From Prochlorococcus sp. AG-315-D17 (GTDB taxonomy: Bacteria; Cyanobacteriota; Cyanobacteriia; PCC-6307; Cyanobiaceae): a stretch of 64,000 nucleotides of DNA. The notes under the pieces were generated by a model. That model saw nothing but the letters and a program-made list of their open reading frames with translations. It did not search any database and was not told the DNA's origin. Of the stretch, positions 36,607 through 44,391 are shown one piece after another; the stretch's first letter is position 1, and every line of letters begins with the position of its first letter. The DNA lies in assembly GCA_003283685.1 (NCBI GenBank), contig QBWD01000001.1, positions 1-64,000 on the forward strand, given 5' to 3'. A program made the position numbers and the translations under genes.

Positions 36607-37788
36607 ATGGACTTGAACAATTTGAAATCTCTACCAATAGTTTTAGTGGGTGGTGGCTTTGGTGGACTTGCTACTGCCACCGCCCTCAGAGGCAAGGTAG
36701 ATGGCACGCCAATTATTTTGATAGATCCAAATCCTAGGTTTGTCTTTAAACCATTGCTATATGAATTACTAAGTGATGAACTTCAATTATGGGAAGTTGC
36801 TCCAAAGTATTCAACTTTAGCGTCAGAATTGGGATTCATTTATTTGCAAGAAACTGTTATTAGTGTAGATGAATACAACAGAAAAGTAATAACATCATCT
36901 AATTTAGAGTTGGAATATTCTCAACTTGTTGTTTCTACAGGTTTAAAAAGTAATTACTTTGGGATTGAAGGCTTAAGTGAAAATGCTTGTGGATTTGTAG
37001 GTTTAAATGACGTCCAAAGAATTAAGAAATTAATACATAAAATAAATAATGCTAATGAGTCTGTTAGTCCTCTAGTCATTGTAGGAGCAGGACCAACAGG
37101 TGTTGAACTTGCTTGTAAACTTGGAGATTTAATTGATGATCTTGTTGAAATATATTTGATTGATATGGGAAATGAAATTTTACCAACATGTAAATCTTTT
37201 AATAAAGAGAAGTCAATTCAGGCGTTGGCTAAAAGAAATATCAAAATTCATTTGAGGAAATCTGTTCAAAAAGTAAGTAAAGATAAAATAGAACTTAAAT
37301 GCTCTAATGGTGAGTCATATAATGAACAAACTCTTAATTATTCTGGTTTGATATGGACTGCTGGATCAGAACCTACTTCTTCTGATTTATTTTCAATCCA
37401 AAAGGGAAAAAATAAGAAAATCATTGTGAATGAATATTTGACTAACAACGCTTATCAAAATATATTTTTTGTTGGTGATATTAGCTTGAATGAACAAAAC
37501 CCTTGCCCTGCCTCTGCGCAAGTAGCAATGCAACAAGGTTCAATTACTGCAAAAAATATTTGTTCTGTAAGGGATGGGAAGCCTCTCAGGCCATTTGTAT
37601 TTGATGATCATGGTGAAATGTTGAGTCTTGGAATTGAAAATGCTTCTTTGACTGGCTATGGAATAACTCTGTCAGGTCCTTTAGCTTATGAAATTAGATA
37701 TTTAGCATATTTGATGAGAATGCCAGGTTTTTCTCTTTCTCTTAGATCTGCAAGTTCTTGGCTAATTGGTAGAAAATTCATGAACTAA
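36607..37788 (+). CDS. type II NAD(P)H dehydrogenase (NDH-2)
   Basis: A 393-residue flavoprotein with two Rossmann motifs: GGGFGGL near residue 15 for FAD and VGAGPTGVELA near 158 for NAD(P)H. LIWTAGSEP near 255 and FVGDI near 295 form the second FAD contact. It oxidises NAD(P)H and passes electrons to plastoquinone without proton pumping, at the membrane surface. In cyanobacteria such enzymes may act as redox sensors. A C-terminal amphipathic stretch (about 355-385) may attach it to the membrane. No transmembrane helix is clear. Confidence 0.9.
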   Translation: MDLNNLKSLPIVLVGGGFGGLATATALRGKVDGTPIILIDPNPRFVFKPLLYELLSDELQLWEVAPKYSTLASELGFIYLQETVISVDEYNRKVITSSNLELEYSQLVVSTGLKSNYFGIEGLSENACGFVGLNDVQRIKKLIHKINNANESVSPLVIVGAGPTGVELACKLGDLIDDLVEIYLIDMGNEILPTCKSFNKEKSIQALAKRNIKIHLRKSVQKVSKDKIELKCSNGESYNEQTLNYSGLIWTAGSEPTSSDLFSIQKGKNKKIIVNEYLTNNAYQNIFFVGDISLNEQNPCPASAQVAMQQGSITAKNICSVRDGKPLRPFVFDDHGEMLSLGIENASLTGYGITLSGPLAYEIRYLAYLMRMPGFSLSLRSASSWLIGRKFMN

Positions 37789-37879
37789 TTATTTTATCAA
37801 TATTTATAATTGCTTCTCACAGTATTGTTAGTACATATGAGGACAAAAATCAGTTGCAGAGCCTTATTAAGAAAATGAT

Positions 37880-39700
37880 ATGAATGAGATATTTAATGTT
37901 TTGGAAAATCCTCAAGCTGTCATTACGTTGGCAGTTTTGAGTCTGGCAATTTGTTTATTTGTTAGTAGCGCACTTGCTCCGGAACTGACTGGTCTCCTGA
38001 GTGTTGCGTTGTTGATGGGGACAGGGGTTCTGTCTCCACAAAAAGCATTAGCTGGTTTTGGGAGCCCTGCATTGATTACATTGATGGGCTTATTTGCTGT
38101 CTCTGCTGCGCTTTTTAAAAGCGGTGCACTTGATCGTTTAAGAGAGTTGATTGCTTCAGAAAGCATTCGAACTCCAAGGAGATTGATTGCTCTTCTTGGT
38201 TTAGTTGTTGCACCAGTGTCAGGTGTAGTTCCTAATACCCCAGTAGTGGCATCACTTTTGCCAGTTATTGAAGGATGGTGTGTGAAACGCAAATTATCTC
38301 CTTCTCGAGTTTTGCTTCCTCTTTCTTTTGCAACAGTTTTAGGAGGGACTTTAACTCTTTTAGGAAGTTCAGTAAATTTATTAGTTAGTGATATTAGTGA
38401 TCAACTGGGATACGGAGCTTTTGACTTGTTTACATTTACTGCGATAGGAGTTCCTATATGGCTAATTGGAACTTTATATATGTTACTTGCTCCACAATCT
38501 CTGTTGCCTGATAGAGGCAGGATTAGTTCAGAGTTTGGAGGTAGTTCTGATCAAACAGGTTACTTTACTGAAGTAAAAATTCCTCCTTATTCAGAATTGG
38601 TGGGTCATTCTTTGAGGAATAGTCGACTTCAAAGAAGATTTGATGTAGATGTACTAGAAATCCAAAGAGAGAATGAGAGGTTACTGCCACCTTTGGCTGA
38701 TCGAATTCTTAAATCTAACGATCGTTTGTTGATAAGAATTACACGATCGGATCTTCTTCGTCTGCAACAAGAAGACACTGTTCAACTTACAAAAAAAGAT
38801 TTAAATACTGAAAAGAAATTTTTCCTTACTAATAATGATAAAGGGCAAAAAACTGTAGAAGTGCTATTACCTGCTGGATCTACTTTGGCAGGAGCGAGTT
38901 TGCGTGAACTTAGATTTCGACAAAGGCATAATGCTACTGTTTTAGCTTTGAGACGTGGACAACAAACTGTTCAAGAACGTCTAGGTCAGGCAATTTTAAG
39001 AGAGGGAGACGTATTGCTCTTACAGGCACCCACAGATTCAATACGTGGTCTTCAAGAAAGTAATGATCTTCTTGTTTTGGATCAATTTGAGAATGATTTG
39101 CCAACTGTCACTCGCAAACCAATAGCAATTGGGATAGCTATTGCTATGTTAATTGTTCCATCAGTGACTTCATTGCCACTTGTCGCAGCTGTTCTTATGG
39201 CTGTAATTGCAATGGTCATAGGCGGCTGTTTAAGACCTACTGAGGTTCAACGATCAATTCGACTTGATGTCATCCTATTACTTGGATCACTTTCTAGTTT
39301 TAGTGTCGCGATGCAATCAACTGGTCTTGCTGATGCTTTTGCTAGTAGTCTTGAGTACTTTCTAGAAGATTTACCAACTTATACAGCGTTACTAGTAATT
39401 TTTCTATCAACCACTATTTTTACTCAGTTTGTAAGTAATGCAGCATCAGTAGCACTTTTAGCACCTATTGCTGTCCAGTTAGCTCCCAATATGAGTTTGC
39501 CTCCATTGGCTCTTTTGATTACAGTCCTTTTTGGAGCTAGCCAGTCGTTTCTTACACCAATGGGTTATCAAACTAACTTGATGGTTTTTGGCCCAGGACG
39601 TTATCGTTTTTTAGACGTCACTAGATATGGAGCTGGGTTGACAGTTTTGATGACGTTACTTGTTCCTGGTTTAATTTTGTTGAAGTATGGTGGTTCTTAA
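37880..39700 (+). CDS. SLC13-type sodium/anion symporter with two RCK_C domains (sulfate candidate)
   Basis: A 606-residue membrane protein. It has hydrophobic spans in an N-terminal block (about 15-205) and a C-terminal block (about 410-600), the latter with FVSNAASVALLAPIA, the divalent-anion symporter signature. Between them lie two TrkA_C/RCK_C domains (about 225-300 and 320-395). The architecture is that of SAC1/YfbS-like proteins, for which sulfate and other anions have been proposed. The gene lies near cysH, which makes sulfate uptake attractive but unproven. It starts a same-strand run with ktrB, ktrA and anmK. Confidence 0.85.
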   Translation: MNEIFNVLENPQAVITLAVLSLAICLFVSSALAPELTGLLSVALLMGTGVLSPQKALAGFGSPALITLMGLFAVSAALFKSGALDRLRELIASESIRTPRRLIALLGLVVAPVSGVVPNTPVVASLLPVIEGWCVKRKLSPSRVLLPLSFATVLGGTLTLLGSSVNLLVSDISDQLGYGAFDLFTFTAIGVPIWLIGTLYMLLAPQSLLPDRGRISSEFGGSSDQTGYFTEVKIPPYSELVGHSLRNSRLQRRFDVDVLEIQRENERLLPPLADRILKSNDRLLIRITRSDLLRLQQEDTVQLTKKDLNTEKKFFLTNNDKGQKTVEVLLPAGSTLAGASLRELRFRQRHNATVLALRRGQQTVQERLGQAILREGDVLLLQAPTDSIRGLQESNDLLVLDQFENDLPTVTRKPIAIGIAIAMLIVPSVTSLPLVAAVLMAVIAMVIGGCLRPTEVQRSIRLDVILLLGSLSSFSVAMQSTGLADAFASSLEYFLEDLPTYTALLVIFLSTTIFTQFVSNAASVALLAPIAVQLAPNMSLPPLALLITVLFGASQSFLTPMGYQTNLMVFGPGRYRFLDVTRYGAGLTVLMTLLVPGLILLKYGGS

Positions 39701-39818
39701 GTGAATTTTATATGTTGTCTATTATCTACATATACGTAACTATTACGTTGGAAACTTGTATTGATTTTCTGAACTTTAAACATATTTCAGGAATATTATC
39801 CTGCCCTTTTCGAAGACA

Positions 39819-41204
39819 ATGAGAATTAGGTCCGAGGCTTATAAGCGAATTACGATACCTCAATTTACTGTTGTAACGGGTTTGTTGGTAATATTTGTCG
39901 GAACTTTATTATTGGCAACCCCTATTTGTTCTAATTCAAAAGTAGGTTTATGGGAGGCGTTATTTACAGCCACTTCTGCGGTCACCGTTACTGGTTTGTC
40001 AATTATTGATATAGGTATAGATTTAACATTCTTTGGGCAAATTGTTTTGGCCTTTATGTTAATCATTGGTGGGTTAGGTTTAATGGCAATCACTACATTT
40101 TTACAAAGTTTTGTTGTTAGTGGAACAGACTTAAGAACTCGTCTTGATCGTGGAAAAACTCTAGATGAATTTGGAGTGGGTGGTGTAGGTAAAACATTTA
40201 GAGGGATAATAGCCACGGCAGGAATTCTGATTTTTTTGGGTGCTATTACTTTATACTTTTTTGGATTTAATGATATAACAAATACAGATCAAAGACTATG
40301 GGCTGCAATCTTTCATAGTATTTCAGCCTATAATAATGCTGGATTTGGGCTTTGGTCTAATAGCTTGCAAAGTTATAGAAATAATGGGGTAGTTAATTTT
40401 ATATTAATTATATTAATTATATTAGGTGGACTCGGATGGAGAGTCACAAATGATATTTGGATTAACCGTAGATCTTTGAGATTAAGAAACCTAAGCTTAC
40501 ATACACGTTTGGTGATAAGAACCTCTTTTATTTTGATTGCTTTAGGGGCTTTTGGATTGCTTTTTACTGAATCCTTGATGAAGGGTAATTTCTTCTCGAC
40601 AATAACTTTTCAAGATCGTATTCTAACCGCTTTGTTTAGTTCTGTGAGTGCAAGAACAGCTGGGTTTACCAATATACCAATATCAATTGAAACTGTCTCT
40701 GACTCCGGTTTACTCTTGCTTATGTTTCTAATGTTTATTGGTGCTAGTCCAGGGGGGACAGGAGGGGGAATTAAAACAACAACTTTAGCCGCCTTAATGG
40801 CTGCAACTCGAACGACATTGCGTGGGCAGAACGAAATTATAATTCGTAATCGTCAGATTTCTGATAAGATAGTTCTCAAAGCTGTTGGTATAACTGTCGG
40901 TTCTTTGTTATTTGTTTTGATTATGGCTTTGTTATTAAGTTTGACTAATGGTTTTAATGGCGAAGAAAATTTTTCATTTTTAGAGATGTTGTTTACTTGT
41001 ATTTCTGCTTTCGCCACTGTTGGTTTTGATCTTGGCGTGACTAAAGAATTGGGTCATTTTGGTCAATTAGTTCTTATTATCGGGATGTTTGTTGGTCGGC
41101 TTGGTATTCTTTTGTTTTTGAGTGCCCTATGGCAAGCCCTTAATAGAGGTAGTCTTCAGCCTCAGAATCGAATTGGTTATCCAAGGGAGGATCTTTATGT
41201 ATAG
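39819..41204 (+). CDS. ktrB: potassium uptake channel subunit KtrB/TrkH type
   Basis: A 461-residue protein with the four pore-loop repeats of the SKT superfamily. The loops are TSAVTVTGLS near residue 50, SISAYNNAGFG near 168, SSVSARTAGFT near 275 and TCISAFATVGFD near 392, and each keeps the filter glycine. The Ktr form depends on Na+ and on the regulatory subunit encoded next. Located in the plasma membrane. The gene ends 12 nt before ktrA. Confidence 0.93.
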   Translation: MRIRSEAYKRITIPQFTVVTGLLVIFVGTLLLATPICSNSKVGLWEALFTATSAVTVTGLSIIDIGIDLTFFGQIVLAFMLIIGGLGLMAITTFLQSFVVSGTDLRTRLDRGKTLDEFGVGGVGKTFRGIIATAGILIFLGAITLYFFGFNDITNTDQRLWAAIFHSISAYNNAGFGLWSNSLQSYRNNGVVNFILIILIILGGLGWRVTNDIWINRRSLRLRNLSLHTRLVIRTSFILIALGAFGLLFTESLMKGNFFSTITFQDRILTALFSSVSARTAGFTNIPISIETVSDSGLLLLMFLMFIGASPGGTGGGIKTTTLAALMAATRTTLRGQNEIIIRNRQISDKIVLKAVGITVGSLLFVLIMALLLSLTNGFNGEENFSFLEMLFTCISAFATVGFDLGVTKELGHFGQLVLIIGMFVGRLGILLFLSALWQALNRGSLQPQNRIGYPREDLYV

Positions 41205-41216
41205 AGAGGAGAAATC

Positions 41217-41921
41217 ATGAGTAACTGGTGGCAGTGGGCTCCCAAAAAGGGAACTCAGGATCTTGGTTTTGCAGTGGTTGGGATTGGACGTTTTGGAAGT
41301 GCAGTGTGTAGAGAGTTACTGCGAAATGGCGCTGATGTTTTAGCTGTCGATGCTTCTGAGAGGGCCATAGAAGAATTGCGTCAACTTGAGCCAACAATAG
41401 AAGCAAGAGTGGTTAATTCTACAGATGAAGAGTCTATGAAAGAGGCAGGTGTGCTGGAAATGGGAACTTTAGTGGTTGGTATTAGTGAGCCGATTGAGGC
41501 AAGTATTACAACAACTTTGATTGCAAAAGATACGGATGGAAGTCTTGTTAAACAGGTTATTGCTCGAGCAACAAGTGATTTGCATGAGAAAATGTTGAAA
41601 AGAGTAGGTGCTGATCGTGTTGTGTTCCCTTCAAGAATGCAAGGAGAAAGATTGGGTTTAGAATTAATCAGGCCAAATTTGATTGAAAGATTAGAATTAG
41701 ATGACAAAACTGGTATTGATGAAATTAAAGTACCCGAGGTTTTTGTAGGTCGTTCTTTGCGTGATTTGAATCTTCGGAAGAATTATTTAGTAAATGTTTT
41801 AGCAGCGGGACCAGCTCAATTATTAACTGTTAATCCCCCTGCTAAATATATTTTGGAGAAAGATCATGTATTAGTAGTTATGGGTTCTATGGAAGATCTT
41901 CAAAAGCTGCCACAAAATTAA
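41217..41921 (+). CDS. ktrA: potassium uptake regulatory subunit KtrA (RCK protein)
   Basis: A 234-residue cytoplasmic protein. The RCK_N domain begins GIGRFGSAVCRELL near residue 22 with the dinucleotide-binding glycines and the acidic residue at the end of strand 2 (VLAVDASE). An RCK_C domain follows (about 150-232). It forms a ring that gates KtrB in response to ATP/ADP or NAD(H). It is preceded by a good ribosome site (AGAGGAG, 6 nt before ATG) and lies 3 nt before anmK. Confidence 0.94.
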   Translation: MSNWWQWAPKKGTQDLGFAVVGIGRFGSAVCRELLRNGADVLAVDASERAIEELRQLEPTIEARVVNSTDEESMKEAGVLEMGTLVVGISEPIEASITTTLIAKDTDGSLVKQVIARATSDLHEKMLKRVGADRVVFPSRMQGERLGLELIRPNLIERLELDDKTGIDEIKVPEVFVGRSLRDLNLRKNYLVNVLAAGPAQLLTVNPPAKYILEKDHVLVVMGSMEDLQKLPQN

Positions 41922-41924
41922 TTA

Positions 41925-43061
41925 ATGCGTGTATTAGGTTTGATGAGTGGGACAAGTGCAGATGGTATAGATGCAGTTTTAGTCGAATTTAAAGGTGATC
42001 CATCTAAGCCAAAATGGAAAATCCTGAATTCAGTTTCATTTGTATATCCTTTTTCAACTAGAAAACAAATTCTTCAAGTAGGTCAAGGGTTGAAAATTAA
42101 TAGCAAAGATTGGCTGAAGTTATCCGAAGAAATAACTGAATTAAATGCACAGGCTGCAATCGCCTGCGATTCTGAATCAACAGCAGAACTTATAGGGTGT
42201 CATGGACAAACGGTATGGCATAGAAGTCCAACAAACTCTCAGAGAGGAGCAACTTTACAAATCCTTCAGGGTCCCTTATTAGCCAACATATTAAATCGAA
42301 CTGTTATTTATGATTTCAGATCAAAAGATATAGCTTTAGGAGGACATGGAGCACCTTTAGTTCCTTTGGTTGATGAAAGTTTGATAGGAAGAGTGAATGG
42401 ATGGAGAGGTATTCTTAATCTTGGAGGTATTGCAAATCTTACGATTATCCCTCCTAAAACGGGCTTTGATAAGAAGTCTTTTTGTCTTGGATGGGATTGT
42501 GGTCCGGCGAATTCTTTAATTGATTTAGCCATTGAAGAGAGTAGTAATTCGTTGCTTAGGTTTGATCAAAATGGGAATCGGGCCTCCATGGGAATTCCAC
42601 AAATGAACGTTATTGAGGAGTGGTTGAAAGAACCTTTTTTTCAACAACCCCCTCCTCGATCTACCGGTAGAGAGCAATTTGGTTTAATTGACTTGCAAAA
42701 AAGAAAATGTGAATTAGGTGAGGTTTCAAAAGAAGATTTATTGTCAACTATCACTACATTTACTGCTTCAATAGTTTCTCAAGATTTGGATTTTCTTTTC
42801 AAGAGGAGAAAAATACGTCTCGTTGAACTATTGGTAGCTGGGGGCGGGAGTCAAAATATATATTTAATGAAACAACTTGAGAAAAAGTGTCTAGGTATTT
42901 CTATAAAGAAGATAAATGAGATAGGGCTTCCTTCTCAATTTCGAGAGGCACTAGCTTTTGCAACTTTAGCTTGGTGGAATATTTTGGGTAGAAAAGTTGA
43001 TGCTCGTCACATCACAGGATCAAAAAAATCATTAACTTTTGGTGTTCGGGTTGACCCTTGA
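41925..43061 (+). CDS. anmK: anhydro-N-acetylmuramic acid kinase
   Basis: A 378-residue sugar kinase of the ASKHA fold. The signature [19 protein letters not shown] at the N-terminus is diagnostic; [12 protein letters not shown] near 87, [13 protein letters not shown] near 190 and VAGGGSQN near 305 agree. It converts anhMurNAc to MurNAc-6-phosphate in peptidoglycan recycling. The gene follows ktrA after 3 nt and converges with the RHH gene (16-nt gap). The full length is present and the active-site aspartate is kept. Confidence 0.96.
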   Translation: MRVLGLMSGTSADGIDAVLVEFKGDPSKPKWKILNSVSFVYPFSTRKQILQVGQGLKINSKDWLKLSEEITELNAQAAIACDSESTAELIGCHGQTVWHRSPTNSQRGATLQILQGPLLANILNRTVIYDFRSKDIALGGHGAPLVPLVDESLIGRVNGWRGILNLGGIANLTIIPPKTGFDKKSFCLGWDCGPANSLIDLAIEESSNSLLRFDQNGNRASMGIPQMNVIEEWLKEPFFQQPPPRSTGREQFGLIDLQKRKCELGEVSKEDLLSTITTFTASIVSQDLDFLFKRRKIRLVELLVAGGGSQNIYLMKQLEKKCLGISIKKINEIGLPSQFREALAFATLAWWNILGRKVDARHITGSKKSLTFGVRVDP

Positions 43062-43077
43062 GAGTGAAAGTTGAAAA

Positions 43078-43380
43078 TTAATTTCTTTCAAATTTTAATC
43101 TTCGAGGAAGACCTTTCAGTCTTTGTGTTTTCTGTTTCTCTAGCTTATTAATGAAATCTTGCGTTTTGTTTTTTTTGATTCCTAGCTCCTTTTGAGATGA
43201 ATTGTTTGAGGACTCATACCGCTTAACACCTTCTTGTATCAATACTTTAGCCATGTTACTTACAGTTCTAGATTCTTGTTCTGCTAATTCTGTTAATGAT
43301 CTACATAGTTGTTCTGGTAAAACAACTTGTATTCTAGGAGACTTTTGTTTCCCGTTGGATGAGTTTTGCCGGGTAGCCAT
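43078..43380 (-). CDS. ribbon-helix-helix DNA-binding protein (CopG/Arc-like)
   Basis: A 100-residue protein. Residues 15-52 have the RHH pattern: one polar/apolar alternating strand (RIQVVLPEQLCRSL), helix A (LTELAEQESRT) and helix B (VSNMAKVLIQEGVKRY). The remaining half is Lys/Arg/Gln-rich and probably an extended or coiled DNA-contacting tail. RHH proteins bind palindromic operators as dimers of dimers and often repress themselves. A near-perfect 26-bp palindrome lies 20 nt upstream of the start, consistent with autoregulation and with control of the divergent gene at 43523. No toxin partner is adjacent. Confidence 0.82.
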   Translation of the reverse strand: MATRQNSSNGKQKSPRIQVVLPEQLCRSLTELAEQESRTVSNMAKVLIQEGVKRYESSNNSSQKELGIKKNKTQDFINKLEKQKTQRLKGLPRRLKFERN

Positions 43381-43400
43381 GCCCCTATGAAACTATCGGG

Positions 43401-43426
43401 TACGTATTAGTGTACACTTATACGCA
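43401..43426. promoter_or_regulatory. candidate RHH operator, imperfect 26-bp palindrome
   Basis: The site is centred between 43413 and 43414 on GTGT/ACAC. Eleven of 13 base pairs are symmetric; the inner AGTGTACACT (43409-43418) is perfect and the CGTAT (43403-43407) / ATACG (43420-43424) arms match. It sits in the divergent promoter region between the RHH gene and the gene at 43523. A second inverted repeat, AAGGATACTATC (43426-43437) with GATACTTTCCTT (43447-43458), follows at once with 10 of 12 pairs. Confidence 0.55.
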
Positions 43427-43522
43427 AGGATACTATCTGTGTGTATGATACTTTCCTTCCTGGCCTTTCTAGATGATTGGCTGATTAATTCGAAATTTTT
43501 TTGATCAAAAAAGGAGTATTTC

Positions 43523-43879
43523 ATGTCTAAGCCATCTCTTCCTAAATCATCTTGCTCTCTTCCTTCTAGGACAGTTGATAAACAAGCAGTAACAAAGAGA
43601 TCAAGGAGAAAGAATCGTCCAAGTAGTGAAAATAGTGATGTTTTAATTTCTGCAGTTGTTAGTTCTTATCTATTAACTCATTTACATCATGTTTTACAAA
43701 GAGCTGAATATGGCGCTAATAGGGAAGGTAGATCTTCTCAAGCAGCAAATTTTGCTCAGCTTCGTAAAGTTCTCTGTATGGATGCTCGAAGTATGAAGGA
43801 TGCCTCGGCTTTGGGTCTAAAGGAAAGTGATTTAGAGAAGTGCCATGAATCTTCCAATTTTCAGACAAAAGCGGCTTAA
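43523..43879 (+). CDS. basic hypothetical protein, possibly cyanobacteria-specific
   Basis: A 118-residue protein, not recognised. The N-terminal 40 residues are Ser/Pro/Lys/Arg-rich (with KRSRRKNRPS near 26) and probably disordered. The middle (about 43-95) is predicted helical: VLISAVVSSYLLTHLHHVLQ, then RSSQAANFAQLRKVLCMD. The basic N-terminus could bind nucleic acid. AAAGGAG 7 nt before the ATG is one of the few strong ribosome sites in this window and suggests high expression. It diverges from the RHH regulator across the palindromic site, so it may be a regulated target. Confidence 0.65.
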   Translation: MSKPSLPKSSCSLPSRTVDKQAVTKRSRRKNRPSSENSDVLISAVVSSYLLTHLHHVLQRAEYGANREGRSSQAANFAQLRKVLCMDARSMKDASALGLKESDLEKCHESSNFQTKAA

Positions 43880-43912
43880 TTGAATAGTGTTTGATCAGTT
43901 ACTTTTTTTATT

Positions 43913-44143
43913 ATGAGCAGCAATGCTGCAGAGCTTTATAAGCTTATTGAGGCCAATCCAGAGAAAAAGCAAGATCTTTTTCGTCAAGCTCTTCAAGACC
44001 CTAAAGGAGCCATGAATGCAATTTGTGCATTGGGTAAAGAATTAAACTTACCAGTAACTTCAGAAGAGGTAAAAGAATATTTAGCAACTATTAAAGATTT
44101 AGATACGAAGCAATGGCTTATCAAAGCCAGAGGTGGCCTTTAA
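43913..44143 (+). CDS. Nif11-like protein ending in Gly-Gly
   Basis: A 76-residue helical protein. The segments ELYKLIEANPEKKQDLF, ALQDPKGAMNAICALGKEL and LPVTSEEVKEYLA follow the Nif11 domain pattern (helix, helix, then a Glu-rich third helix). Nif11 domains occur as stand-alone proteins and as leader peptides of prochlorosin-type RiPPs, whose leaders end in Gly-Gly. Here the protein stops at ARGGL, with no core peptide after it. No lanthipeptide synthetase (LanM) is seen in the window. It follows the gene at 43523 by about 30 nt. Family call moderately sure; function unknown. Confidence 0.65.
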   Translation: MSSNAAELYKLIEANPEKKQDLFRQALQDPKGAMNAICALGKELNLPVTSEEVKEYLATIKDLDTKQWLIKARGGL

Positions 44144-44307
44144 TCGTGTTTGGGTTTTGCAGGAATTTTTAGAGAATGTTGAGGGTCGTTTTTTATACTT
44201 CTTCGTTCATAGCCTCCTCCTCCTGCCATAGTCCAAAAGAACCAATAGCTTGGAATTGCTAGAGCTGCTGCAAGAAATAGAGCAGTGATTTGTTCCAGTC
44301 TCACCAT
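44140..44307 (-). CDS. small single-span membrane protein, 55 aa
   Basis: The ORF begins MVRLEQITALFLAAALAI and has one N-terminal span (5-27) ending in WFFWTMAGGGG, then a polar tail (YERRSIKNDPQ, KPAKPKHD-like end). It converges with the Nif11-like gene and the stops share TTAA. The layout, a span then Gly-run then basic tail, looks like a small thylakoid or plasma-membrane subunit. The family is not recognised. The start ATG at 44307 is followed by GTG, and either could serve. Confidence 0.6.
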   Translation of the reverse strand: MVRLEQITALFLAAALAIPSYWFFWTMAGGGGYERRSIKNDPQHSLKIPAKPKHD

Positions 44308-44391
44308 AGACTTTCATTGGTGATGTAATTTAAATCGGTTTGCATCTGTTAAGACTAGATGTTTGAAGGTAGTTCAAAGAGGTTTTTTTAA

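Noticed and set aside
43078..43380. Toxin-antitoxin antitoxin
   Set aside because: RHH proteins can be antitoxins, but no toxin-like gene (RelE, ParE, PIN) is adjacent on either side.
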